Positions 13,772-22,749 of a stretch of DNA of 27,531 bases are shown here, piece by piece; positions within the stretch are counted from its first letter, which is position 1, and each line of letters begins with the position of its first letter. Under the pieces are notes generated by a model, which saw only the letters and a list, made by a program, of their open reading frames with translations, was not told where the DNA came from and did no database searches. Origin of the DNA: Thermoflexales bacterium (GTDB lineage Bacteria; Chloroflexota; Anaerolineae; B4-G1); assembly GCA_007118795.1 (NCBI GenBank), contig SKQX01000119.1:1-27531 (forward strand), in the 5' to 3' direction. The position numbers and the translations under genes were made by a program.

Positions 13772-16700
13772 CTAGCGAACGTCGATGGTATCGTCCAGTC
13801 GCAGACGGTCCTCGGACAGCGGCAGTCCCTGCTGGTCCACCGCTTGAAGCCGTAGCCTCGTATCCGGGTCGTACCACCCGATTGCCACGTCGTAGCGTCC
13901 TGCGGGCACGTCCTTTGTCGAGAGGCTCACCTCGTCGGAGATGACCTCCCCCGGCGCCCACATACCCGTCGGATAGGTGAAGCCCCGGGGCATGCCGTCC
14001 ACCTGGGCCAAGGGCTGACCCGTGTCTGGATCCGCCAGGTGGACGAAGAACATGTAGTGCCGGTCCAGTGTTGTCAACGCCCGCCAGTGGAGCGTCAGAC
14101 GAACCTCCCCTTCCGCCTCTCGCAGATCGTATCCCGCTAGTTCTATCATATCACCGAACCGCGCCCCGACTCGCTGGGCCATCGGCGGGAGATCCGAGAC
14201 GCGTTCCCGCTCTCGAACCTCGACTGGGTCGGCGTGGGTGTAGGACGCGACGGCAACGCCGCTCGAAGGATCGAGCAAGGTGAGCCGCAGGGCATAATCG
14301 CCGGGGGGAGTCGTCGGGGCGACCGAGAGGTGGCTGCGCCCCGCGATCCACGCGTGGACTGGCCAATCAGTCGGTGCTGAGCCCGGTGCCAGAGGCTGCG
14401 GACTTGTGAAGGCGTGCTCCCCCATTTCCAGCCTCCACTCGGCTACGTAGTCGTGGGCGGGCTTCTCGAACGCCCAATAGAACGCCGTCACCTCCAACCG
14501 ATCTCCCTGCCAGACGCTCTGAGGTACGAGAAGATCACTTAGTGCCAGTTCTTCGCCCAGACGGGCGACGACGGGAGCTTCCGCGCGTTCGGTAGCCTCC
14601 GTCAGCCCAACCCTTGCGGCATAGTTCCCGACGCTCTCCCAAGTTGCGACTCGGTAGAGATCAACGGTCAACACGTATCCGTCGCCCGGGGGTGCTCCTG
14701 ATTCCAGCGTAACGATGTGGTGGTCGCGCATGACCTGGTCCACCGGCCACAGACTCGTTGGCAGGAATCCGTGACCGGGCTGGGTGTTGTACCCGGGCTG
14801 ATCTCCTTGTCGCAGCCACTCGTTACCCGCGGCGTCGGTCAGGCTCAGACTTAGCCCGTAGTTGGCGGCCGTGGGGACGGCCGCAGACCAATCGAGCTGG
14901 ATGCTGAGTCTATCAAAGGCAACCTGCGCCACCTCAACCCTGTGCAAGCTAATAGCGTCATCATCGAAGGTAGCCAGGACAGGCTCGCCTGCCGGGGCCT
15001 CACCCCCCTGCACCCAAACGGGCCGCAGAGTGACGGTAGAGTCACCAACTATCTGGGGCAGGTAAAGCCCAGGAGGTGTGAGCCGTGGGACAGAGAGCGC
15101 CGTCGTCGTGCGGGTGGTGTCGTGGCCGTCTGGCTGTTGAGAGAGCCTGAGTCTCGCGTGCGCTACAGGCTCGATGTCCGTATGACGGATCGCCGCCGGT
15201 GAGACGAGTCGCAACTCTGGCCTCCCATTCGTCCTGGGTTCCGACGAGGCGGCGTCGGTCGCCTCCCAATCCAGGGTTAGGTGGAGGGTCTCACCTGGTC
15301 CCAACCTCTCATCATCTAAGCGGTAGCCAACCAGGCGCCAGCCATCCAGCACCACCCCGTCCCGATTGTCGTGAAGATACGGCTTGTTCTCGAAGTCCAT
15401 GGTCAGATTCTGACCTTCGCCAGCCGCGACTTCAGGGTGAAAGGCTAGGAGGAGCGCCAGCCCTATGACAAAGGGTAACGAGGCGAGGAGCAGGTGTGCA
15501 CTGCGGTTATTCCACACCTCCCCGTCGTTTCCGGATCCTCCTGCCGTCTCTTCTCGTCCTGCACGCCGCGGGCTACGCCGCAGGTAACCGAGGATCGCTA
15601 CGCCGAGCAGCGCCACCGCGGCGACCAGTGATGCGATCTCGCTCCACAACCGCAGCGGTGTGCGACCTAACCAGATCTCCACGGTATGCCGTCCTGGCGG
15701 GATGCTCAGGCTCAGGTATCCAGAGGCGGGCTCGGGCGTGACCTCCACAGCCGCGCCGCCCACAACGGCCCGCCAGCCGGGCCAGTAGTAGAGAGGGAAG
15801 GCTATCTGTGCACCAGTGTCCCCAGTGTCGATCTCCCAGACGCGCCGCGTCGGGTCTCGTTGTACCCTCTTGGCCGTGGATACCTCCCCGTGCAGGGGAA
15901 ATACGGGGGCGCGGGCGCCGGGATTGAACAACTCCGGGCCCGTGTACGGGCGGGGTTCCACCCAGCGGGGCAAATACTCGTGGCGGATCGTGGAGCCGAT
16001 ATTTCCTGTGAACAGCTCGTAGAGCTGCAGCCTATCCACCGTGACGTCGTCGGGCGTGATGGGAAGGTATTCCGGCCGAAGCCCCGCGAGGGCCGTCACC
16101 GTCAGTGCAGCACCGAGTCCCGCCGCCGCGATCCACGCGATCACCGCGCGGGATCGGGGTGATAGCGGCCATATGACGGCGCCGGACAGAAGGGCGGTGA
16201 AGACCGCCTGCACGGACAGAAAGCGCCACGGAAACTGCGTCATCGGGAGCAGCGGTAGGTGATCCCAGACCGGCGAGGACAGGGGGGTGATCAGCCAGGT
16301 GCTCAGAAGCAGGCTCAGGGTTGCAAAGGCTAACGTCCACGTCGCCGGCTGCCTGCCATCGCCAATGAGGTCTGACTCAGCGGGATCTTGCCGCTCGCGG
16401 CTCCCGCCACCACGTCCGGCGACGAGGCCGACGCCGAAGACCACCGTGCCCGCCAGAGCCAGGATGACCTGCGCCAAACCCATGGCGAAGGGAGTGCCGG
16501 CGTCGGTCCCCACGGCGTAGTCGAACACCGGTCCCATCTGTACCAGATCGGTGCTACGGAAGTGGTGGCCGTAGAAGAAGTAGCCCGTAACTTGCGCATC
16601 GAGTTGGACGTATTCCATCTCGCGCAGGGCCGGCAGCCAGAACCATGCCGAGAGCAGAAGACCGGCCAACAGCGATCCCAGGAGAATCGAACCATGGCTC

Positions 16701-17404
16701 AGACCTTTCCCCAGTCTCGGCTCGGGCCCACGAAGCGAGACACGCCCAGCCTGAAACACCACATAGAGCAGGATGAACGGGGAGAAGATCAGGGCGGAGA
16801 CGTTGTGGGTGAGAACCAGGCCCGCATAGGCCAGTGCTGGAGCGACCATCCGGTGCAAGGTCGGTCGGTGCGCCAGTCCACCCAGGCCCCATAGGATGAG
16901 GGGATAGAAGGCGAAGGCGGCGAACTCTGAGAGAGAATCGCCGCGCACGTAGACGTTGACCAGGTGGAAGGGGACTGCCGTGTACGCCACAGCCGCAAGC
17001 CACGCGGCAGCCCGGTTTCGAAGCACCTGCCGGGCCCAACTGTACATAGCCAGGGCCGCGGCTGCGAAGAAGAGGGTCTGAGTCAGCTTGATCGCCGTCA
17101 GGATGTTCAGGCCGACGGCTGTGAGCCCCGCAGCGAGATAGTAGGGGAGCGCCGCGTAATAGCTGAAGAAAGGGTAGCCGAAGCCGTAGGCCCCATCCGG
17201 CATCCAGCGGGCCGGGAAGGCACCGGCGCGCAGGTTGACGGCCAGCTGATGCGTGCGGAGCAACAGGAAGGGGCTGTCTCCGCCCCCTCGCGTGTTGAGC
17301 AGACCGGGTCCCCACAGGGGCCCGGCTGCGATCAGGGACACAAGCAAGAGCGTCGCCAGGGCGAGGATTCTCTCCCAGACGACGCTCTTCGACCCGCTCA
17401 TCAT
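13772..17404 (-). CDS. PTPS-related polytopic membrane protein with beta-sandwich tail
   Basis: The product has 1210 residues. The first 460 or so are a multi-pass membrane region resembling the '6-pyruvoyl-tetrahydropterin synthase-related' membrane domain, a GT-C-like fold. It begins with a loop GGGDSPFLLLRTHQL carrying an acidic residue (D43), then FPARWMPDGAYGFGYPFFSY. A soluble domain follows, another membrane segment near 610, and then beta-rich modules, two of which carry PTSLW or PTGMW signatures (GFLPTSLW near 14750; FTYPTGMW near 13965). A role in polysaccharide or glycoprotein assembly at the cell surface is inferred. It starts 44 bp after the LysM gene and is probably co-transcribed with it. 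Confidence 0.75.
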   Translation of the reverse strand: MMSGSKSVVWERILALATLLLVSLIAAGPLWGPGLLNTRGGGDSPFLLLRTHQLAVNLRAGAFPARWMPDGAYGFGYPFFSYYAALPYYLAAGLTAVGLNILTAIKLTQTLFFAAAALAMYSWARQVLRNRAAAWLAAVAYTAVPFHLVNVYVRGDSLSEFAAFAFYPLILWGLGGLAHRPTLHRMVAPALAYAGLVLTHNVSALIFSPFILLYVVFQAGRVSLRGPEPRLGKGLSHGSILLGSLLAGLLLSAWFWLPALREMEYVQLDAQVTGYFFYGHHFRSTDLVQMGPVFDYAVGTDAGTPFAMGLAQVILALAGTVVFGVGLVAGRGGGSRERQDPAESDLIGDGRQPATWTLAFATLSLLLSTWLITPLSSPVWDHLPLLPMTQFPWRFLSVQAVFTALLSGAVIWPLSPRSRAVIAWIAAAGLGAALTVTALAGLRPEYLPITPDDVTVDRLQLYELFTGNIGSTIRHEYLPRWVEPRPYTGPELFNPGARAPVFPLHGEVSTAKRVQRDPTRRVWEIDTGDTGAQIAFPLYYWPGWRAVVGGAAVEVTPEPASGYLSLSIPPGRHTVEIWLGRTPLRLWSEIASLVAAVALLGVAILGYLRRSPRRAGREETAGGSGNDGEVWNNRSAHLLLASLPFVIGLALLLAFHPEVAAGEGQNLTMDFENKPYLHDNRDGVVLDGWRLVGYRLDDERLGPGETLHLTLDWEATDAASSEPRTNGRPELRLVSPAAIRHTDIEPVAHARLRLSQQPDGHDTTRTTTALSVPRLTPPGLYLPQIVGDSTVTLRPVWVQGGEAPAGEPVLATFDDDAISLHRVEVAQVAFDRLSIQLDWSAAVPTAANYGLSLSLTDAAGNEWLRQGDQPGYNTQPGHGFLPTSLWPVDQVMRDHHIVTLESGAPPGDGYVLTVDLYRVATWESVGNYAARVGLTEATERAEAPVVARLGEELALSDLLVPQSVWQGDRLEVTAFYWAFEKPAHDYVAEWRLEMGEHAFTSPQPLAPGSAPTDWPVHAWIAGRSHLSVAPTTPPGDYALRLTLLDPSSGVAVASYTHADPVEVRERERVSDLPPMAQRVGARFGDMIELAGYDLREAEGEVRLTLHWRALTTLDRHYMFFVHLADPDTGQPLAQVDGMPRGFTYPTGMWAPGEVISDEVSLSTKDVPAGRYDVAIGWYDPDTRLRLQAVDQQGLPLSEDRLRLDDTIDVR

Positions 17405-17448
17405 CCTCGGGCCTCTCCCTCGGACAGGGGAAAACCGAAGCCTATCGG

Positions 17449-19077
17449 CTAATAGGGACGGCGGCGGCGGCTCAGGACGAAGAGCACCGCGATGACCCCG
17501 GCCAGAATCAGGACCAGAATGCCGGCGACCCGCGCGAAGATGGACAGTGCATCAGCCAGTACCAATCCTTCACCCGGCTCGGCGGGCTCATCGTCAACTG
17601 GCGCTGGCTCCACCACCTCCTCTTCCTCTGTCTCCTCGGGGCTCTCCGCCTCTTCGATGCGAGTGACCCCGAACTGGAAGTCGAAGCTGGTTCCCTCGGC
17701 CAGGGCCACGTTCTGCTCCGTCGCACTTGTCGCCTCATAGCCGCCCGGCGGTTGCTGGATGACCCGGTACGATCCCGGCGCCAGGCCGGTGAAGCAATAC
17801 GGTTCGCTGACCCCGTCCGTCATATACTCGTCCACCACGCCTGAAGCGTCAGCGATGGTGAAGCTCACGTTGGGCAGCAGCTCTTCTGTGTTGGGATCTC
17901 GTGTGCCATCACCGTCGCGGTCGTGGAAGGCTAGCACGCAGATGGTGGCGCCTTCGGGCTCGGGGTCGGGTTCCGGCTCAGGTGTGGGTGTCGCTTCCGG
18001 TTCGGCGTCCGGGGTGGGGGTCGGGGTCTCTGGAACGGGCGTTGCTGCGGGAGCCTCCTCATCGGGGACCGAAATCACCAGCTCCTGTCCCACCCGGATC
18101 ATATCATCGGGTCCGATAGACCCGGCATTGAGCTCGCGAATCTGGTCGGCCGACACGTTGTACATGCGCGCGATGCCGAACAGTGTCTCACCGGCTTCCA
18201 CGATGTGCACGATGGCGCCATCCGGCCGCGGGGTCGCTGTCGGAAGCGGCGTCGGTGAGGGCCCCGGAGTCTCCGTCGGCTCCTCCTCCGGGGGTTCCGT
18301 CGGCTCAGGTTCCTCCGCCGGCGGCGTGGGGGTGGGTGGCTCACCAGGTGCCGTCGTTACGAGGCTCGCGTCGTCCCAATAGGCGTCATTATGCTGGACC
18401 GGCCACTTGGCCGTGGAGCGCAGGAAGACGGTCACTGCACCTCCCGGTCCAACTTGAGTGCTTACTGGGCCGATCCTTCTATACTCGTCAGGCGAGATCT
18501 GCTCGCCGCTCCAGACCACGCTCGTCGAGAACGGGCTGGTTCCACCCTGTGGATCAACGCCCACCTGGAGCACCATCCCCCATGGGTCACCACAGGAGGT
18601 GGCATCTGCGGTCATTGTGTCGCAGCTCCAAGAGTGCCCGTAGGCCGAGAACCGCACCGTCTGACCGGGCTGTAGTCCCCCCACAGTCTGGTAGAAGCCT
18701 CCGTCGTGTCTCCGCTGGTAGGTGAACAGCCTCATAGCGCGTTGACCGGTCCGCGTTCGACGCGGATCGGGGTTTTGGGCCGTGTCGTTGACCTCCGGCT
18801 CAGCCCAGGTCGCTGTGTGTCGGTACCAGGTTGTCCACCCTGGTGGGGTCATAATCTCGCCTCTGATTGTCTCATAGCCCTCGCCCTCGTCCGGGAAGAC
18901 CCTGGCACGATGGCTTGCCTCCGTTCCCCAATCCGCCTCGAAACCGGGATTTCTCAGAAGGTTGGTGCCTTCCTGGGCCGTCGGGGCGTGGCTCGGTGCA
19001 GCGAGCGAGAGGATCGGAATCATTCCCAGCAACATCGCTATCACAAGGACAGCGGTCGACACACGTCTCTCAATCAT
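17449..19077 (-). CDS. Membrane-anchored LysM/SdrD-like surface protein
   Basis: The product has 542 residues and is exported. Residues 1-31 form a signal peptide. About 36-245 form a carbohydrate-binding-like beta domain beginning NLLRNPGFEADWG. A Pro/Glu/Thr linker follows, then one LysM domain (VEAGETLFGIARMYNVSADQ, about 290-340), which normally binds peptidoglycan-type glycans. After a second acidic linker comes an SdrD B-like/prealbumin-like domain (FHDRDGDGTRDPNTEELLPN). An acidic stalk, one membrane helix (about 505-537) and the tail RRRRPY end the protein, so it is anchored by a helix and not by sortase. The ATG has GAGGAGG upstream. It lies between two large membrane proteins of the same strand. 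Confidence 0.85.
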   Translation of the reverse strand: MIERRVSTAVLVIAMLLGMIPILSLAAPSHAPTAQEGTNLLRNPGFEADWGTEASHRARVFPDEGEGYETIRGEIMTPPGWTTWYRHTATWAEPEVNDTAQNPDPRRTRTGQRAMRLFTYQRRHDGGFYQTVGGLQPGQTVRFSAYGHSWSCDTMTADATSCGDPWGMVLQVGVDPQGGTSPFSTSVVWSGEQISPDEYRRIGPVSTQVGPGGAVTVFLRSTAKWPVQHNDAYWDDASLVTTAPGEPPTPTPPAEEPEPTEPPEEEPTETPGPSPTPLPTATPRPDGAIVHIVEAGETLFGIARMYNVSADQIRELNAGSIGPDDMIRVGQELVISVPDEEAPAATPVPETPTPTPDAEPEATPTPEPEPDPEPEGATICVLAFHDRDGDGTRDPNTEELLPNVSFTIADASGVVDEYMTDGVSEPYCFTGLAPGSYRVIQQPPGGYEATSATEQNVALAEGTSFDFQFGVTRIEEAESPEETEEEEVVEPAPVDDEPAEPGEGLVLADALSIFARVAGILVLILAGVIAVLFVLSRRRRPY

Positions 19078-19217
19078 CGGTTCCTCCTCAACACGTCATG
19101 CTCGGGGTGCTGCAGTATCGCCTGGTACTCTGGCCGTGTAACTGAGGCCGAGGAACCGTCCCCCCGGCCCGCATCCATTCGGAGCGCCGCACACTGGACT
19201 GCGCAGAATGTCGAGTG

Positions 19218-19245
19218 ATTATACCAGCCTTAAGACCCCGTGCAA
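19218..19245 (-). promoter_or_regulatory. Promoter of the LysM gene
   Basis: On the minus strand TTGCAC (plus 19240-19245), a 16-bp spacer and consensus TATAAT (plus 19218-19223) predict a start near 19211 and a leader of about 134 nt. The 310-bp gap 19078-19387 holds nothing else I can identify. Confidence 0.6.
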
Positions 19246-19387
19246 CATGCAGCCATGGCGCATCGATGGCCGACTGACGATCCCCGGCTGCGGCAGCGGT
19301 TCTTCGTCCGTGCCACTGCCGAGCGCCGCCCCCTCCTGCAGCTGTTCGGCGATCTTCGGTCCCGGTCCCGCTGGAAATCTATGCCAA

Positions 19388-21406
19388 TTAGTGGGAGGGC
19401 GTCCGCGAGTCAGGTAGGGAGATCCAGGGTCCGAGAGGCTGGCCGTCGGGGTCATACCCGGTCAGTTGTTCCATCGTCGGCCATTTGTACACGCCGACGA
19501 CCAGGGTGGGGTCGACCAGTGGATCAGCTGGGAGCTCCAGCGTGTGTGTGCTGACCACCAGGTCTCCCGCTCGCCAGAGACTGGTGGGGTAGTAACCATC
19601 GCCGGGCACTGTGTCCGCCTGGGACACCAGTCGGCCCTGATCGAGCAGCCTGGCCGACACCGTGTAGTCATCTCCCGGCGGCTCCCATGTCAGCCACTCC
19701 AACTCCACTTGCCAAGCCTCGTTGCTCGGCTCGACGGCATAGTCTGCCAGTGCGAATTCGTCAGCGAAGCGCGCCACGTAGCTGGCCGGATCCCGGGCCT
19801 TGTCTGTGAGGACGTAGGCGACGTAGGCGGTATAGGGGGTTCGCTCCAAGTCTCCCATGGCCAGCGGGCCGGCCTGTGCCCTGATGCGGCTGTGGCGCGG
19901 CAGAGCGTCGGCAAGAGAGTCCACACCGTCGTGGGGCCAGACCACGAGCATAGCTGGGCTGCTCGGCAAAGGCAGATCATCGGGGGAGAACACGGTCACC
20001 CGCTCGGGTGCCGCGATCAGGAACGGGACCGAGGCCCATTCATCCCACAGGCGGCGATCGAGATAGACACGGCGATCCCCATCCGGGCCCGGGGATGGGG
20101 CCGCCATACCGGCCCCGTCCCATCCAGCACCCAGAAAGGCGTTGATATCCGCCGCCAACGTGGCGGCAGCCGTCTCGAAGCCATAGAACGTATCCGGCCT
20201 GGCAGGATAGCGCACGAAGTAGTCCCAGCTCGTTGTCCCCAGGCCGATTAGCAGTATGCCGCCCAAGGCTACTGCGGACCACCGGCGGTGTCCCCGCCTT
20301 CGCAGCCAGCTCCCGATCCTGGCCAGGCCCAGCGCGGGGAGGACGGCCAGCACCGGCAGTATCCCGACCGCGCGGAGAAAATGCGGTGCATCCTCCGCCA
20401 GCCACGTGGGCACCAGCATGAGCCCGACCCATATCAGCGCCAGGGCCGACCCTGTGTCTCGTCGCCGGGCGCCGATGGCGGCCAGGATCGTGCCGAATAC
20501 CATCGCGCCCCCCGTGAGCGGATCGAAGACGGGGCGCCCGGGCAGGTTGTGGCGTGGGATGGTGTCCCCGCGGACGAAGAACATACCCAGGGCACGGACC
20601 GCCTGACGCCCCAGGCTGCCCAAGAGATCGCCGCCGTGGATCAGGGGGTTGAACACCGAGACCTGCCCCGGGCGTCCCATGACCACGTCCCAGTGGGTGA
20701 GGGCATAGGCGCCGAGGGGGAGCAGGACGGTCAGCGCGCCCCCAGCGAAGTAGATGGCCCCTGGCCAGAGTCGCCGGCTCTCCCTGATCATCAGCAAGTA
20801 CAGGACGAAGGCGAGGAGGACGACAGGGGTGAACCTCGCGGCCACGTAGGTGTAGAAGGTGAGCCCGTACAGCACCCCGGCTAGGAGCCAGGTGCGGCGC
20901 CGATTGTTCCGTATGGCCCTTCCCGCCGCCCACAGCGTCAGGGCGATGAACAGGGGCAGCATGATGGCCCGAAAGCCGACGCGGCTGAGCTGGACGTGCC
21001 AGTAGGTCGTCGCGACGATGGCGGCGCTCAGCAGCGCGATGCGCTCGTCGAACCAAGCTCGGACCATCAGGAAGGTGGCGGGGACGGTCAGGGTACCGCA
21101 CAGGGCTGCCGCCAGCCGAAGCGCACCGGGCGTGCGGCCCAGCGCGCCTACCGTGGCAGCGATCAGATAGATGAACAGGGGTTCCCGCCCTCGGTTGGCC
21201 ACGAAGTAGATGGCGTGGGTGCCCTCGAGGATCCCCAGTGCGTCGAGACCGTTGAAGGCCTCGTCGTGGTAGAGGCCTGGAGGGATGTCGGCCAGGGCCA
21301 GGAGCCGTAGGGCCGCCGCCAGTGCGGTGAGGCCCGCCACGGGAGCCCACGTCCTCAAAACCGCACGCCAACGGCCTATCGCAGTCGAACCGTCTCCCGG
21401 ATTCAT
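19388..21406 (-). CDS. GT39/ArnT-like membrane glycosyltransferase with beta-domain tail
   Basis: This is a polytopic GT-C glycosyltransferase of the dolichyl-phosphate-mannose/ArnT type, which moves a sugar from a polyprenyl-phosphate donor to a protein or lipid outside the membrane. The first membrane helix leads into DIPPGLYHDEAFNGLDA, where His-Asp-Glu fits the catalytic acidic loop of the family. About ten further helices follow, then a soluble C-terminal domain with GYYPTSLWRAGDLVVST. That motif is shared with the 1210-residue neighbour. The start is ATG 21406, with GTG 21409 as alternative; the promoter places the transcript start a few bases upstream. Confidence 0.8.
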   Translation of the reverse strand: MNPGDGSTAIGRWRAVLRTWAPVAGLTALAAALRLLALADIPPGLYHDEAFNGLDALGILEGTHAIYFVANRGREPLFIYLIAATVGALGRTPGALRLAAALCGTLTVPATFLMVRAWFDERIALLSAAIVATTYWHVQLSRVGFRAIMLPLFIALTLWAAGRAIRNNRRRTWLLAGVLYGLTFYTYVAARFTPVVLLAFVLYLLMIRESRRLWPGAIYFAGGALTVLLPLGAYALTHWDVVMGRPGQVSVFNPLIHGGDLLGSLGRQAVRALGMFFVRGDTIPRHNLPGRPVFDPLTGGAMVFGTILAAIGARRRDTGSALALIWVGLMLVPTWLAEDAPHFLRAVGILPVLAVLPALGLARIGSWLRRRGHRRWSAVALGGILLIGLGTTSWDYFVRYPARPDTFYGFETAAATLAADINAFLGAGWDGAGMAAPSPGPDGDRRVYLDRRLWDEWASVPFLIAAPERVTVFSPDDLPLPSSPAMLVVWPHDGVDSLADALPRHSRIRAQAGPLAMGDLERTPYTAYVAYVLTDKARDPASYVARFADEFALADYAVEPSNEAWQVELEWLTWEPPGDDYTVSARLLDQGRLVSQADTVPGDGYYPTSLWRAGDLVVSTHTLELPADPLVDPTLVVGVYKWPTMEQLTGYDPDGQPLGPWISLPDSRTPSH

Positions 21407-21418
21407 CACAGCGTGCTG

Positions 21419-21446
21419 ATTATAGCAAGGGCAGAGGGGGTGTCAA
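21419..21446 (-). promoter_or_regulatory. Consensus promoter of the GT39 gene (leaderless)
   Basis: TTGACA (plus 21441-21446), a 16-bp spacer and TATAAT (plus 21419-21424) are both perfect consensus hexamers. The predicted start near 21412 lies 3-6 nt before GTG 21409/ATG 21406, leaving no room for a ribosome-binding site. Confidence 0.75.
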
Positions 21447-21635
21447 TGGGTCGGTGCTGCATAGGCGAATTCGGCTACAACACGAATTCCGGGCTTTCCA
21501 CTCCGGAAGTCACCGGGCTAGGCCCTGCGCTCCACTGACACGAAAGGGGCGGAGACGCGGCAAGATGGACGAGGCCCCCGTCTTGAGATGGATCCTCTCG
21601 GAGACTGGGGCGACCGTGCACAAGGCGAGCGTTGG

Positions 21636-21814
21636 TCACAGACCTGCTGAGAACGAAGGTGAGAGGGCGCCGTGCATCCAGCTCGGGAGGGGTCTGTTGC
21701 GCACGCGATATGCTTTCCGCTCGGTCGGGGTCGCAGACCCCGACCCTTCGGATGGCGAAGGAGCGCGGATGGGTCGCGCGGATCACAGACCCGCTGAGAG
21801 CGAAGGCGAGAGGG
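21636..21814 (+). repeat. Pair of diverged 32-bp direct repeats
   Basis: Copies at 21636-21667 and 21783-21814 match at 29 of 32 positions; both start TCACAGACC and end GAGAGGG. The region 21447-21838 has no credible gene, so this is probably a small repetitive intergenic element. Confidence 0.6.
21723..21745. repeat. Perfect 10-bp inverted repeat between the direct repeats
   Basis: GGTCGGGGTC and GACCCCGACC flank GCA. A further copy of GTCGGGGTC lies at 21842-21850, over the end of hepT, suggesting a dispersed palindromic element. It could also end transcripts on either strand. Confidence 0.55.
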
Positions 21815-21838
21815 GCCAGAGGGCGTCTCGTGGTTCTG

Positions 21839-22285
21839 TTAGTCGGGGTCTTCGCTTGAGCTTGCTATGTTGGCCAACCACCGGCGGACGGACCTGGCAA
21901 ACCGCTCCAAATCCTCCAAGCGATGCAACGCGTTGTACACTTCGTCCCAATCGACAACCACATACCCGTGCACTAGGACATTACGGAAGCCAGCTAAGGG
22001 AGCCAGTCGCCGAGCAAAGTCCGCCTGCAAGACACCCAACTCGCCCATGCGTAGAATGGCATCGTAGTAGTCGATTGGTTTCCGAGCGCCTTCTATGGAG
22101 ATGATGCGATGGCTGATGTCGATGCAGCACTGGGCGGAGACCTGAAGGTTGCGCTCTACAATGTCGCGCAGGTAGGGGTCTTTGTCGAAGTCAATCCGTG
22201 GCCTGTCTGTGAGCGGCTTCAACCTGGCCAAGCGTTCGCTCAGTTCGTCTAAGCGTCGCTCGATACCGGCGAACTCGGCGGTCAT
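21839..22285 (-). CDS. hepT: HepT-like HEPN toxin (DUF86)
   Basis: HepT is a HEPN-fold RNase toxin whose activity is blocked by a partner nucleotidyltransferase (MntA), which in studied systems adds AMP to it. The 148-residue protein has the family layout, including DPYLRDIVERNLQVSAQCCI, and the active motif RNVLVHGY (R101, H106, Y108; R-x4-H-x-Y). I chose ATG 22285 because GAGGAG lies six bases upstream; the open frame extends to GTG 22309. The start lies inside mntA, a 95-bp overlap. Confidence 0.88.
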   Translation of the reverse strand: MTAEFAGIERRLDELSERLARLKPLTDRPRIDFDKDPYLRDIVERNLQVSAQCCIDISHRIISIEGARKPIDYYDAILRMGELGVLQADFARRLAPLAGFRNVLVHGYVVVDWDEVYNALHRLEDLERFARSVRRWLANIASSSEDPD

Positions 22286-22685
22286 AGTCATCTCCTCGTA
22301 GGATATCACTGCGCTGCCTGCGCAGCACGGGCAGGAGATCGCCGTAACGACTCAAGACAGTGGCCTCGTACTCGACCCGCGTCGCCACGTCCTGTTCGTA
22401 TAGCACCTTGCCCTGGGCAACGATGGCGTAGGCCAACTCGATCGGAGCGCGATTCAGGAGCACCACATCGATCCGGTCCGTTCGGAGGACACGGGCCAAC
22501 TCGTGGGCCAGGCGAGCCCGCAGGCGAGGTCCGTCGGCGGCCCTGTCAACCAGGGCGGCGAAGTCGAAGTCGCTCATAGGGCCGAGGTTGTTCTCGACTC
22601 GCGAGCCAAAGAGATAGACCATTCGAACACCGTCAAGGCTCGGTAAGATGGTGGACAGTTTGTCCTTCAGCCCCTCTGTGTCCAT
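22191..22685 (-). CDS. mntA: MntA-like minimal nucleotidyltransferase antitoxin
   Basis: This is a small nucleotidyltransferase that pairs with HepT. It carries the GS-x10-D-x-D motif as GSRVENNLGPMSDFDFA (G27, S28, D39, D41), followed by the third acidic position in RIDVVLLN. From ATG 22685 it has 164 residues, longer than the usual 135-150, because a basic C-terminal tail (RRVRRYRATLRRTERTLGQV) runs into hepT. The frame upstream of 22685 lacks family similarity. ATG 22685 has no good ribosome-binding site but a promoter immediately upstream. Confidence 0.85.
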   Translation of the reverse strand: MDTEGLKDKLSTILPSLDGVRMVYLFGSRVENNLGPMSDFDFAALVDRAADGPRLRARLAHELARVLRTDRIDVVLLNRAPIELAYAIVAQGKVLYEQDVATRVEYEATVLSRYGDLLPVLRRQRSDILRGDDYDRRVRRYRATLRRTERTLGQVEAAHRQATD

Positions 22686-22692
22686 AGGTTCT

Positions 22693-22721
22693 AGTCTACC
22701 ATAGCACAAGTGCATCCGCAA
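22693..22721 (-). promoter_or_regulatory. Candidate leaderless promoter of mntA-hepT
   Basis: TTGCGG (plus 22716-22721), a 17-bp spacer and TAGACT (plus 22693-22698) predict a start at the base just before the mntA ATG. Both hexamers are imperfect. Confidence 0.4.
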
Positions 22722-22749
22722 CAAGGTTCGGTGGACGATTCGTGATATC

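Noticed and set aside
16554..17315. 253-codon frame inside the 1210-aa membrane protein gene
   Set aside because: It has Arg/Pro/Ala-rich, low-complexity composition typical of an out-of-frame reading of GC-rich sequence.
20040..21371. 443-codon open frame overlapping the GT39 gene on the same strand
   Set aside because: It is a shadow frame: Pro/Arg/Gly/His-rich with no membrane pattern, whereas the overlapping frame encodes a clean polytopic glycosyltransferase with a promoter.
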